This document shows positions 50,578 to 61,733 of a stretch of DNA of 64,000 nucleotides, one piece after another. Origin of the DNA: Corinectria fuckeliana (taxonomy: Eukaryota; Ascomycota; Sordariomycetes; Hypocreales; Nectriaceae). Made by a program: the position numbers and the translations under genes. Positions within the stretch are counted from its first letter, which is position 1. Each line of letters opens with the position of its first letter. The stretch covers positions 394,310 through 458,309 of the forward strand of contig WPDH01000008.1 of the NCBI GenBank assembly GCA_019137255.1. The letters are read 5' to 3'. The notes under the pieces were generated by a model. That model ran no database searches. It was given only the letters and a program-made list of their open reading frames with translations, and was not told the DNA's origin.

Positions 50578-51234
50578 ATGAGTACGTCGCCGCCGCCCCG
50601 AATCCGAGATGCTCTCCCAAGGGGAACCACGCAGCTGCTAATATTCTGCCAACAGCGAAGGGTACCTCCAGTTTCGGTAAGCGTCACAACAAGACGCACA
50701 CGCTGTGCCGACGATGCGGTTAGTTACTTTGTGCTCCTTCTCCCCTCCTCCCCCCCATCTTGAGAATACTATTCGGTCCTCGATCCGCTCGCGGACGACT
50801 TCGACGGAGGGGACGATGAAATGCGAAAAGATGCGAGCGGCAAAAAAAGGAACTTGACTCGAGGGGTCAATTTATGTTTCAATTTCACGAACCGGAAGGG
50901 CTGATTAGATATTTTAGGTCGTCGCTCGCTTCACGTCCAGAAGCATGAGTGCTCGTCTTGCGGCTACCCTTCTGCCAAGATCCGCAAGTGTACGTTTTCC
51001 TCCCTCGCTCCCACAGACCAACCCTCGGCCAGACGACCACGATCCAACGGCCGTTGGCTGCCCGACGAGATATACTGACTTTTCCATCTAGACAACTGGT
51101 CCGAGAAGGCGAAGCGAAGAAAGACGGTCGGCACCGGCCGCACCCGTTACCTCAAGGGCGTCTCCCGGAAATTCAAGAACGGCTTCCAGACCGGCCAGCC
51201 CAAGAGCTCGCGACCCGTCAAGCAGGAGTCGTAA
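50578..51234 (+). CDS. rpl37: 60S ribosomal protein L37 (eL37), 93 aa
   Basis: Component of the large cytosolic ribosomal subunit. Four coding exons: 50578-50581, 50656-50718, 50918-50989, 51092-51234. The first coding exon is only four bases (ATG A) and the second codon is completed after a 74-nt intron, giving MTKGTSSFGKRHNKTHTLCR. The zinc finger uses Cys19-x2-Cys22 and Cys34-x2-Cys37 (CRRC and CSSC). The remainder (KYNWSEKAKRRKTVGTGRTR, YLKGVSRKFKNGFQTG) is near-identical to L37 of other eukaryotes. Length is exactly as expected. The middle introns are 199 and 102 nt. Confidence 0.98.
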
Positions 51235-51955
51235 ACGGGGACCGCAATCCTCTTAACCCCCTCGCTTCCTCGTCGTCGCCCTTCCCTCTCCTGCCTCCCC
51301 TTCCCACACTGTGAACGGGAACAACAATCGCGCCCGCGGGAAACGGCGACAATGCCGAAGTGACCTCGAACCAAAAAAAAAAAAGAAGACAAAGAAGAAG
51401 AAGGGGGGGGTTCGACGACGGAAAATCTTACGGGTTGGTGGTGACTGGGAACGGGGCGGGTCGCGTGGACGATGGACCGAAAGGGGCGGCTGGAGCATGG
51501 GCATGGTGTTTTACATGTTTGAGCAAGGATAAAAAGACCCTTTGCTTTTCTGAGATTCCATAGGGATTCGGTTACGAGGTTCTGAAATGGCATCTTGATT
51601 CTGCATGAACGTGCCTTTGCAGCTCGACGTAGGAGAGTTGATGAGAGGGGCAGCTCGTGCGAAGACGACTGACTGCTAGGTTTCTGACGGCAGGATTCCC
51701 TCGCGGGCGTCGGCAGTGAAAGATCGAATAGTGTCTTCGGGGTTGAACAGCATTGAACCGTTTGATCTCTATCGTATGATCGCGACGGTCGCTAAGCCCC
51801 CAATATGCTCCCAACCCAAGCCAATGATTTTTGGTTTCCGGTCCGACACACCCCTCATCAAAACCCTGTAGATATTCATACATACAGAAACCCAGCCAAC
51901 CCAGTCTTCCTTGACCTAGAGCAAGCCCTTCCCCCCCTTCCCCCTCCCAACTCCT
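51235..51955. other. Intergenic between convergent rpl37 and elp6
   Basis: About 720 bp of 3' sequence for both genes, including an A-tract at 51373-51384 followed by a purine-rich run. No gene seen. Confidence 0.6.
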
Positions 51956-52848
51956 TCACGCCCCCCTCTCGAAAACCCGCACCCCGCCATCCGCAGCAAC
52001 GTAGTACAGAAACTCGGCCGGCTCGACCCCCGGCCCCGTCGCACGCACCACGCCGCTGACGTCCCGCGCCGTGCCCGTGTCTAGCATCCGCAGCGCCAGC
52101 ACCGAGTCGGCCGCGTGCGCCGTCGAGAGCACTAGGCTCGCGTGCTCGCGCTCCAGCGTCGTCGCCTGGGCTGCCACCAGCGGCGCGTCCGCGGCCAGCG
52201 TCACCACGGCGCTGTGGACGAGCTGTTGTCGCGGTTGTGTTAGCTTGAACTGGCACGGCGCTCGGGAGGGGTGGGGGGATCGGGGGGGTTGGGGGACTTT
52301 ACGCTGCGGAGGGAGAGCAGGAGGTTTTGCACCGCGAGGCTGGTGGTCGAATCCTCGGTGATGGCTAGGAAGGCGTCCAGCTGGTCGACGACGAGGACCT
52401 TGCGCGCGGTCTTGAGGTCTGTCACGGCGGCCTCGAGCTCCTTCTTGACGTCGGGCAGCTTGGTGCTCCGGAGAACTCTTGCGCCCGGCGCCGCATCGCC
52501 CGCAGCTAAGCCATCCACAAAGACGAAGCGTCCCGCCCTGGCTCTGGCATCCAAGTCGAGGCCCTTGACGAGTCCCTATTAGCTCTCACGTATGACTACA
52601 GCTTCAATTGTGAAGGATTTGCCCACCATCTTAGCCGCGCCATCCCTCCAAAACGCCCCGTCCCGGAGAAAGCTCACCAGCACCACGCCCGTGTCCCTGT
52701 CCTCGCCGCGCAGGTATGAGTATACGTGCCTGAGGACGAGCCAGTTGGCGCTGGCGCCGAGAACGCTCGTGAGGAGAGTGAGAGACGCTTCGGGCCGGAG
52801 AGCGAGATACGGCTCTAGCAGCGGCGGGATCCGCGAAGAGGATGCCAT
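51956..52848 (-). CDS. elp6: Elongator complex protein 6, 253 aa
   Basis: RecA-like ATPase-fold subunit of the Elp4-5-6 hexamer of Elongator, which modifies wobble uridines in cytosolic tRNAs. Exons 52848-52627, 52575-52303 and 52222-51956; introns 51 and 80 nt; all exons are multiples of three. N-terminal MASSSRIPPLLEPYLALRPEASL, then LTLLTSVLGASANWLVLRHVYSYL and VVLVSFLRDGAFWRDGAAKMGLDL-type sequence, the Elp6 signature. The middle has VLVVDQLDAFLAIT, the beta strand with acidic end of the RecA core, and the C-terminus ends in a conserved YVAADGGVRVFERGA-like strand. As in other Elp6 proteins there is no Walker A loop. The middle and last exons are unusually GC-rich. Confidence 0.88.
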
Positions 52849-53315
52849 TATGCGTGGTCGAGTGTGGTTGATACTGCGTATTTTGACTTGCCGTTGTACT
52901 GTGCGAGGGGGGCGTGACGTGCGTGGGAGGTGCCGTAGTGGGGGTGGAGACCGTGAGAGTTGAGCAGGCGCCCGCACTGTGATGTTTATCAGACTTGACT
53001 CAGGAGACACATCACGCATCACCACCATATGATAAAGCAGTCATTGGCGCATATTAACAAGGAACGATGCATTAGAAAAAGGTTTGACGTAGGTTGAGGT
53101 TGTGTCTAGTTGGAGGAGACCGCCCTTGATGTTTGGCCCCGAACGCCCACCTCCCTCTCTTAAGCCAGGTGATTACCATGTCTTTATAGGTCTTTATAGC
53201 AAGAACCGATAGGTCATGAATGCGTCAGGAACACCCCAGTATAAAACAACAGTCCATACTCTTCATGACAGTGCGCAAACTGAAGAAACGCCAGTGTGCT
53301 CATGTAGACAAAGTC
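52849..53315. other. Intergenic, elp6 promoter and MFS 3' end
   Basis: About 470 bp between two leftward genes. Nothing else recognised. Confidence 0.6.
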
Positions 53316-55583
53316 CTAGAGCTTCTCCAGTAAGTTCATGCGTACCGTCCACATGCGGGCTCTCTTGCCATAGATGTACATGGGAATTGTGGATAGCATC
53401 AGGATCAGCTGGATGACGCCAATCCAGATGTACACCTGCTTTGGACCATCCGCGTTTAGCCAATGGGTCACAAAGAGACTGAACACAAGACCGTGCAAGA
53501 TGTTCTTGGAGAAGTTCAGCGTCACCAGCGCCTCCCCAGCATATTGACGGTAGCTGTCCACGCAAAACGTGATGGCGGTCGTCGAACCCAACGAGCACCC
53601 AAATGAGATGATGCCAAAGAAGATGGTGGGGACGATCCAGTGGTCTCGCTCGTCAGCCGACCAGCCAAAGCCCATAAGTCCGACGCAGGTGGTGATTAGA
53701 ATGGGGATTGCCATGACGAGGCGGAACTCGGGCTCATACAAGCCACCGTTGCGCCGCGCCATGGCCTTGACGATGATGTCGCTAAGTTTCCCAGCCACGC
53801 CTGTACCGAGGATGCCGCCGACGAAGGGGGAAACGTATACCAGACCGGTTTGGAGGGCGTCGAAGTTGTACGAGTCAGGGTTACGGTAGATCATGGCCAT
53901 CGACTCGGAGACGACAATCAGCCATCCCACCGAGCAAGCATAGACGCCAGAGGACCACAAGACTGCGGGATACGCAAATAGGACAAAAGGCCTGAGCATG
54001 ACCTTGAACCAATTGTCATTGTTGAGGCGGCCGTGCCAAGGTCTCAACTGCTGAGTGAACGACTTGGGCGGTTGCTGTCGCAGATTGTGTGTATAGGCCT
54101 TGACCGTGGGCGGGCCCTTCAGTTTGGACGCAGGGATCCTCTCGTTGTCGAGATTGTGTCCCGCGTGGAAGTAATTGACGTTGGATTCACTCCCAGTTCC
54201 ACTACTGAAATATGGGGAGTTTGAGGTCTCAGCGCCATGGGCTGGAGGAACCGTAGCAATACCATGACCTGATGAGGGATGGGCTTCCTTGGCTTCAACA
54301 GTACCATTGGAGGGTTGCGCCTCAGGAGCAAACCCAACACGGACATCTCTGTGCTTTCGTGCCGCACCTTGAGATGCTGGTGTCACAGCATCGGTTTCCG
54401 CTTGATGCTCATGGGGAGTCATTACGCCCGAGGTATGCCGGGATGAATACCGGTGGAGAAAGCTTGGCCTCCTAGATGTGTGTTTGGACTTGGGCTTGGG
54501 ATGTGGCGTCCTGTCCCAGAATGTCTCGGGGACGAACATGAATAGAAGAACACCGCCCAACGCCACCACCATAGCTAAGATCCTGGTTATGTTGTTAACT
54601 GGCTGTGTCTTGAAACGCGTAAATTGTACTTACCAGAAGACCCATCGCCACCCAAAACGACTAATGATGGCCGCGCTGACGAGGGGGATCAAATTCTTGC
54701 CACCAAGCAGCAACAAAGTGTAGATACCAATTCGAAACGCTCGCTCGTGCAGGAAGAATATTTCAGCTATGGTAGCAGATGGGAGACACTCGACAGGGCT
54801 GACGGCGATGCCCTGGAACACTCTGGCCACGAGGAGCGAGTGGAATGATGGGGACCAGGCTGCCCAGAGTGACATGCCAATGAAGAGGATGGAGCTGCCA
54901 AGGTAGACGGGGCGTTTTCCATAGAGGATGGCGGTGGGCGAGGCAATTACGGAGCCAACTCCGAGACCCATCATGTAGAGCCCGGTAGTGAGGGCGACCG
55001 TTTCGACTTTGACATCGTACGTTTCAGCGACATCAGTGAAGCCGGCGGCGATGATGGGAGTGACTCCACCACCGATCATGCAGTATAAGCCGAGAGACAA
55101 AAGGGCAACATCTCGTCGCCAGCTAGGCCAGTTGAGAGGGTCGTTGCCGGATTCTTCGGGTTGAGGGTCTAAGATGATGGCGCCATCACCAGTCTTCTTC
55201 ACTCCGTCATCTTCTTGGACAGGAAGTGGATTGGCCGGGGCAGACGAAGTTGAGGTCCTAGGCATCTCCACCGGGAAGCCGGCGGGAATGGAAGAATGCG
55301 AGGTTCTAGGGTGCACTGTACGCAAACCGAGGGGCTCATTACGATGCTGAGCAAGGAGCAATACGGATCCTGTTTTCGACGTCAGTTTATGGGTGGTCTC
55401 TAAAGACATTCAGAGGGCGGGAGACCAACCAGGAACCTCAATCGTCTCCTTGTCGTTCAACACCCCCATGCTCCATTTCGACGGCCCTGACACATCGTCT
55501 GCAGAGTGATTGCGCGTAGAGCCGTTGCCAAAGACGCGCCGCCAGAGTGGTTGGGAAGGCGAGTTGGTCTTTTCGGTGGACAT
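53316..55583 (-). CDS. MFS transporter, drug:H+ antiporter-1 type, 718 aa
   Basis: Exons 55583-55430, 55369-54634 and 54582-53316; introns 60 and 51 nt. A cytoplasmic N-terminus of ~135 residues ends in DPLNWPSWRRD, the standard lead-in to helix 1 of fungal DHA1 transporters. Six helices follow (about 137-315), with the inter-helix 2/3 sequence YGKRPVYLGS, ARVFQGIAVSPVECLPSATIAEIFF in helix 4-5 and GWRWVFWI before helix 6. A central loop of about 170 residues (318-490), Ser/His/Pro-rich, is much longer than the 60-90 residues usual for this fold. Helices 7-12 run from MLRPFVLFAYPAVLWSSG to the end, with KNILHGLVFSLFVTHW near helix 11. Substrate unknown; relatives carry polyamines, drugs or toxins. 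No adjacent biosynthetic genes suggest a specific cargo. Confidence 0.9.
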
Positions 55584-55846
55584 GTTTGGGCGTGGCAGCT
55601 CATCAGAAACGAAGAAGCTGTGCTGAGAAGGCTAGGTGGGTGCAAGTGGATCCACTGCAGAGGAGATATGTACCATTTACCTCCCAGGGTTCTTCTATCA
55701 GAGTTCCCTGATCGAAGTAAGGGCTACTGGCGACAGGTGGAGCTAGGCGTCCGAGATGGTGATGCTTGGGGTTGTATTCAGGAGACAACGGAGGGTGCTT
55801 TTGTGCCTCTAAGCGTTGTAAATGTTGTGTTTTAGGCTAGGCAACT

Positions 55847-55886
55847 GCTGATGATGCTGATGATGATGCTGACGATGATGCTGATA
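55847..55886. repeat. GCTGATGATGAT-type microsatellite
   Basis: Imperfect trinucleotide (GAT/GCT) repeat in the presumed leader of the MFS gene. Confidence 0.7.
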
Positions 55887-56769
55887 TATGTAAAGGCTGA
55901 GGAGAAACAAGGAGATGGCGCAAAGGGAGGAGAAAGATGAGAGAGACAAAGACACAGCAGGACGAGAGGATAACGAATACGATGGCTAGACCCTGGAGAG
56001 TCTGGGGGCGATTGGGGGGATGCCAGGTGACCGACTCTTCGGCAGTTGAAGCCGAGAGAGTGCCCGAGGTGATGTGTGAAAGGTTGCGTGTGTCTCTGAT
56101 TCTGTGTGTAGGTGTGTCGAGGTAGGTCTGGTGGTGATGTGTTGTGTGTTGTGGTGGATGGAGAGATTGGGAGATGCAGGGAACACAGGGCACAAGGAAC
56201 CGTGACGGCACCGGACGCGCGCCGGGAAGTGGCGACGGAGACGGAGCGGCCGGGGATGACCGCTTAGGCTATTAGGTACCTGCCTCGATTGCCTACTACT
56301 TAGGTAGGGAGGGAGGGACCGGAGGGATAGAACGATTGCTAGTAGTAGGTGAGACGAGAAGTTTCAGAAAAGTCAAAATAAATAACGGCGGAATAGGGAG
56401 AATAAGTCCAGGTGTCTGTCAAACGATCGGCATGCTGCCCTTCAACGTCAAAGAACGAATGAATAGACTAACGTATCATTGTGCCCCGATGACTCCGACT
56501 CGGGATGCCGGGCGGACAGCGGCGGCGGCGGTGTCCAGGGCCAACCAGGGGCCCCGTCGACCACATGATCGCGTTATGGCTGCCGCCGTAGCGGTCCCGT
56601 GCAGCACTATAGCTCACTGCCCCCAGCGGCCGTTTGAGGGGTCCAGCATCCATCCATCCAATGGCCCACTCGCCCACCAACGCCCACCGCAACCGCTGCA
56701 GCCGCTGGCGCTACAGAGGCACCATGACGTTGCTGGGTCCTCGTGAGTCTCCTAGGGTCCAGCTGGAAT

Positions 56770-56983
56770 TACAGGTCACAGGGATTACAAATGTTAAGTG
56801 CGGTACAAGCCCCAGTTTCGGTCATAAGTAAATATACCTAGATCAGAGCTAACTTATGTTATATCTGCTAGTAAAGGTACCTAGCTCTTAACAATTTAAT
56901 TAAGGCAGCCTATGGTGAGTGGTGGTGGCAAAGTGACCTGCAAAGGCACCACCTTTTAACATATGTAATCCCTGTGACCTGTA
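56770..56983. mobile_element. 210-bp MITE with 26-bp terminal inverted repeats and TA target duplication
   Basis: The element spans 56772-56981. Its left end starts CAGGTCACAGGGATTACA and the right end, read on the minus strand, starts with the same 18 bases. The match continues to 26 bp (56772-56797 against 56981-56956) with one mismatch (A versus T at position 20). It is flanked by TA on both sides (56770-56771 and 56982-56983), as for Tc1/mariner-type transposition. The interior is AT-rich and non-coding, and holds a second inverted pair AGAGCTA/TAGCTCT. Near the right end GTGACCTG occurs again internally. The high identity of the ends suggests recent insertion. It ends about 97 bp before the ATG of the thioredoxin-like gene. 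Confidence 0.85.
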
Positions 56984-57080
56984 CATCAGCCGTGGCATTT
57001 TAGACTGGGAAGTTGTCTTTCTTCTTTCCATCTTCGCAACCAATCTTTAAGGACCTCGGCGGACAAGCCTCCCGTAAGAA

Positions 57081-57876
57081 ATGCAGCTCCCTGCAGTGTA
57101 CCGGTCCGGGCTGCGGCCACTGCTCAGCAAGCCAATTCGCGGCGGCCCTGCTCAGCTCCGAGACCAGCCTCGTGGCGTCGCGGCGCGAGCCTCACTCTCG
57201 ACGTCTGAGCCGCGACGGACAAAGAACCAGATATACGCGCCGTGAGTTCTCCACCCCCCATCACATCATGCACATGCACGTTCGCCTTGGCTCCCTGGTC
57301 TATCCTCGACTATCCATCTCCATCTCAACCCTATCCCGTCCCTGGTCACTTCGACGATCTGTGTATAACCCCATAACCCCATAACCCCCCACTCTCCCCT
57401 CCCTCCACCGCCGACTCTCTATGCTAAACACAATCCTCAGCATCCGCAACCCCGACTCCTTCACCACCTACCTCTCGCTCTCCTCCTCCGCCCGCATCCC
57501 GCTGCTCACCCTCTGGACCGCCTCGTGGTGCTCCACCTGCCGCGTTGTCTCCCCGCTGCTCCGCGAGCTCGTTGAAGCTGGCGTCGGCGAGGACGAGGGC
57601 GGCGTCGCCTTGGCCACGGTCGAATTCGACGCTCCGGACATCATGTCTGCAGGTGGCAGCAGCCCCAACCTCGCCCTTGATTACATGATCACCAGCATCC
57701 CCACCCTGCTGAGCTTCGACGCGGGCGAGGCCCAGACCGCCACCAAGGTAGCCGACGCGAGGAAGCTCGCCGATCGCGAGTTTCTTGTCGAGTGGATTCG
57801 CAACGAGGCCAGGAGGCACGGTGGGCGTGGCGGCGGCGGCGGCGGCTCTCTATTTGGGGGTCTGTTTGGCAAATGA
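57081..57876 (+). CDS. Mitochondrial thioredoxin-like protein, 198 aa
   Basis: Exons 57081-57241 and 57441-57876; the 199-nt intron (GTGAGT ... CCTCAG) joins NQIYAP to IRNPDSFTTYLSL. The first ~50 residues (MQLPAVYRSGLRPLLSKPIR then ARASLSTSEPRRTK) are Arg/Ser/Leu-rich with no acidic residue until about residue 27, matching a mitochondrial presequence. The thioredoxin fold follows: LLTLWTASWCSTCRVVSPLL with redox Cys84-Ser-Thr-Cys87, EFDAPDIM, and the cis-proline strand YMITSIPTLLSFD. It ends in a glycine-rich linker and SLFGGLFGK. Fungal relatives have this layout. CSTC differs from CGPC of ordinary thioredoxins, so redox partners may differ. The intron lacking strong conservation was placed by frame and branch site (GCTAAAC). 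Confidence 0.85.
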
Positions 57877-58706
57877 CGCGCCTGAAGACATTGAGGAAGC
57901 AGTCTATGCTCGATGCTCTTGAGTCAATGCACCCGTCTACGTACGAATACAGACACATGCATGTATATGAACCTGTACGAAGTACAACACCGGCATTTGG
58001 GGGACCAGGGGTACGAAGTACAATCTAAAAGAAACGACGTGCCTGGTTGATGTATGGTCGCTCGATACGGCACATGTAAGCAGGGCGTAGGCCTAGCTTA
58101 GAGACTACGCAATTGGCGACGTCGTAAGGTGGTATGATGACAGCCACCACAACAATCTCTGAGACCTTCACTCGTATATATCTCGGCTTCTCAGCGAGCA
58201 GCCGGGATCCAACATGGTCGATCTGCGCATCCTCTACCACATGCCACCATCTACAACACTTCCCTTCACACGGAACTGACGGGTGGAACGCGTGCGCCAA
58301 GGTCCCACTTCCACACGACAACACTTTGGTGAGTTGAAGAACGTCTCTCATTATTAAGGCCTGCTTTCTGGGGAGACTACAATCAAGACCAACTCCCCGT
58401 CTGGGTAAGTCACACCACCTAGTAGCCAACCTCAACCACAACTACCTAACTAGTCCTCCCTCGGCACATGAAAAGGGGAAGCATGCCCAGCCAAAGTACA
58501 CCAGATCCAACGCCTTCCTCTCATCCTCTGATTCCTGCATATTTTCTTTATCTTAATAATCAAACAAAGGCTTGCCTTCCGGGTCTTGGCCTTGCTGGTT
58601 GTGATGGTCCTGCTGTCGTCATCCCCAACTACCGCTCATATATTCATCCGCCGTTCCGTTCATCGACGCCGTGTGCAGCTCTCGGCCTAGATGTCATGGG
58701 TGGAAT
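57877..58706. other. Intergenic between convergent genes
   Basis: About 830 bp. Two exact TACGAAGTA motifs occur at 57976-57984 and 58012-58020, 36 bp apart. No gene seen. Confidence 0.6.
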
Positions 58707-61700
58707 TCACATGACGGTGCAATCTCCTTCTTGCTGCTTGCTTCGCGAGATGCGCTCCCGCTGGCGCTGACCGCTCTTACCAGCGCGCTTCAGATCCTCT
58801 AGTCGCTCACGAGCCTTGGGGAAGTCTTGGGCTTGAGTGTATGTTAGCATCTTTCGTGTCGTCCGCGGGTTGCACGTATCACTTACCGGCAGCTCGCCAG
58901 TACCAGCGCTTCGCGTCCTCCAGGTTCGCCGGAACACCGATGCCCACCTCGGTGAAGTAACCCATGGCATACTCGGCCTTCGCGAGACCTGCAATGGCTG
59001 CTTTGCGAGCCCACAGGTACGCCTCCGTGTCGCTCTGGCCCAGGACGCCCTCGCTACCCGTCAGATACCATCCACTCAGCGCCAGCTCGGCTTGGTGCTC
59101 CTCCTGTGTCGCTGCTTGCGAGTACCACATGATAGACTGCCGAGTATCAATGGGACGTCCGAGCAGGCCGTACTCAAAACAGCAACCTAGCCGGTATTGC
59201 GAGAACTTGTAACCCAGTTCCGCAGCCTGTAGGAACAGATTGTACGCATACGCCTCGTCTCGGATAATCACGTCGTTGGGCTGCGCGGACTCGTACAGCA
59301 AGCCTAGTTCGTGCAGCGCGTGCGGGTTCTCTGCGTCGGCTCGTTCTGCCGCCCGCTTCAGCCATCCTACGGCCTCTCGAGGGTTCTTGGGTTGACCCAG
59401 CAGCCCCTTCAGGAGGATCATGCCCACCTTGTACATCGCAGGAGGATCTCCCAGTGTCGCCGCCCGCTTATACCACTGAATCGCTTTCAACGGGTCTCTG
59501 CGAGTGCCACCTCCCTCCTCGTGGCCAATCTCGCAGCACACGGCCGTTCTATACGCTGCTGCGGGGTGTCCTAGCTTAGCGGCGGACTGATACATGGTGA
59601 AAGCCTCCTTGAAGTCAGGCTCGTGCGAGAAGAGGCCCCTGCCGACGCTGTCTGCCATGAGGAACATGGCGTCCTGATTCTGTGCGTTCGAAAGCTTCTT
59701 GAGGATTTTCTGACTGTCGAGCAGGTATCGCTCACGTGCTCTCGACCGCTGCTTAGGTTCGAGCTTGGGGACGAGGACATCGCTAGCTTCAATCAGTCGC
59801 CTGGCTAGTCTCAGAGCAGACTCCTGATCTGACGGGTTGGACTTGATGACCATTCTAAGATGTTCCAACTCTTGCGCCGTCACAGGAGCTACGTTCTGAG
59901 CAGGTTCCCGGGGGACGCTTGCCTGACGAGGCTGCTGGTGAGGCTGTTGAGGCGGTGGTTGTTGGCGTTGAGGCTGTTGCTGCTGATGTTGCGGCGGTTG
60001 CTGCGGTGGTGCCGGTGCTGAGACGCCACCGTAGTTTCGGACCGGAGGCGGCTTTTCATTCAGGTTTACCATGAAATTGGTCATGAGGCCAGGCCGCACG
60101 GGTGTGGGATGTGAGGGTAGGCCATCTGAATTTCGACTCTGCTGCGAGACCTGTCTTATCGGTGCCGCGTTCGTCGGGATCCCAGATCGACCACCCGGAG
60201 GTGCACTCGGGCCCCTGGGGGGCATTTGATCATGGCTTCCATACCCTGCATAGCCCTGGTCGTAGCCTTGCTGATAGCCGTTCATGGGAGGCAAAGGAGG
60301 AACAGACGGCGCATCGCCAGCCATCTCAAATACAGCAGCTTGCGGTTGGAGATCGGGTTGCGACTTCGCGTGGTATAACTGGGCAGTCTGGTGAGCTCCA
60401 GGCTGTTTCTGTTCATGGCTAGGCCGCATCGTCTGCTCGAAGGATCCTCGAGCGGCTGCGGGTGGTATCGCATCGAAATCGGGACCACTGATTCGATTCT
60501 GGTGTCGATTCGAGCCGTAATCCTGGTTCGTGTCGCGCTGATTATCGAAATAGGTGTCATAAGCATCATCATACGAAGCCGTCGATTGCTTTCGGTATCC
60601 TCCATGTTCCTCGTCGTACTCGCCCACATACTGGCCCATCGGGGCTCCCTGAGGCTCAGAAGGATGCATGCGCTGCGGAGGAGGTCGATGGCCGCCAGCT
60701 GTTGATGGACGCTGAGGCATGCCCTGACCGGCAGGGCCATTCATCGGCATCGTTCCCGTTCGCTGTGGCGGAGGTGGCATGTGGTTCCTTGAGCCAGGGT
60801 CTTCCACAGGCATCGTCTGACTTCGCGCTAACGGTCCAAAGCCGTTTCTCGGGGGGGGTCCTTGCCCACCGGGGGTATATCCATCGCCGTACTCTCCATA
60901 GCCACCAGGAGCCCCATATCCTGGATCTTGTCCCGGAGGAGGCCCACGTCTCGGGTCAGAATATCCCTGTGGAGGGTAACCTCGGGGGGGAGGGCCTCGT
61001 CCCCCATTCATCGGAGCTCGCTGGGTATCTGAACTACCTCGTACTTCCGGCATTCTCGACCTCTGATTCTGGTTCTGGTTCAGATCCATGCCAGACATCT
61101 GATCCACCACTTGTTGGTCCCGACCGATATCGTTTCGTCTACCTTGTCCTGGCAATGGCGGATAGCCACCAAAGCCACCGCCTCGAGGGCCGATCGGAGT
61201 GTTGTTCATCGGCGCTCGATGGCCTGCTAAAGTCGCTGTGAATAACGCACTCCAACGTGTGTGCTGCTCATAAACTTACCTGCTGGGTCCGAATTCGATC
61301 CATACGGGGCAGGGCGCATCCCGCCTCGTCCGCCTCCACCATTGGGCATGCCTCGTCCGGGGGGTCCTGGAGTATGACCTCGAGGTGGAGGAGGGCGACG
61401 CTGGTGCGGATCGGCTGTCTGAGAACGGTGAATCGGTCCTCCGCGGCCTCCGGGCATCGGTGGGCCGCCGCGTCCTGGGCCAGGTCCGTATGCTTCCTGG
61501 GGCGGGGGAGGACCTCGCGCATAGTTGGGGTCCTGGTACTGGCCCCCGTAGCCCTGCCCGTAGTCCTGCCCATAGCTTCCGTTGTTATAGTCGTCGTAGC
61601 CATTTCCATTTTGGTAGTCGTCGTGTTGTTGTGGTGGCGGTCCGTTGCCGTACTGTCGCGGGGCGGCTCTCTGAGGGGAGGGGCCGTCGTATTGGCGCTG

Positions 61701-61733
61701 CTGGCCGCCGTACCCTCCGTCGTAGGTCGCCAT
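58707..61733 (-). CDS. Chitin synthase activator, SKT5/CHS4-like Sel1-repeat protein, 972 aa
   Basis: Activator and localiser of a chitin synthase at septa and growth sites. Exons 61733-61280, 61226-58887 and 58831-58707. Residues 1 to ~560 are Gly/Pro/Gln/Tyr-rich and disordered. The region from ~600 on has tandem Sel1-like repeats, visible as repeated A(x)LGxPxAxYxxGxxxE... units: AAKLGHPAAAYRTAVCCEIG, IQWYKRAATLGDPPAMYKVG, WLKRAAERA, FLQAAELGYKFSQYRLGCCF, MWYSQAAT and AKAEYAMGYFTEVGIGV. The protein ends in a CaaX box, Cys969-Thr-Val-Met972, after a basic QRQRERISRSKQQ tail, indicating farnesylation and membrane attachment as in yeast Skt5. The last exon exists mainly to supply this tail. 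The first intron has a tandem acceptor (TTTAGCAG), allowing 972 or 971 residues. Confidence 0.88.

Larger units (their letters stand above)
55584..57080. other. Divergent promoter region between MFS and thioredoxin-like genes
   Basis: About 1.5 kb. It contains a GATGCT-type microsatellite at 55847-55886, TAGGTACCTGCC/CTACTTAGGTAGG motifs near 56272-56307, and the MITE at 56770-56983. No gene. Confidence 0.6.
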
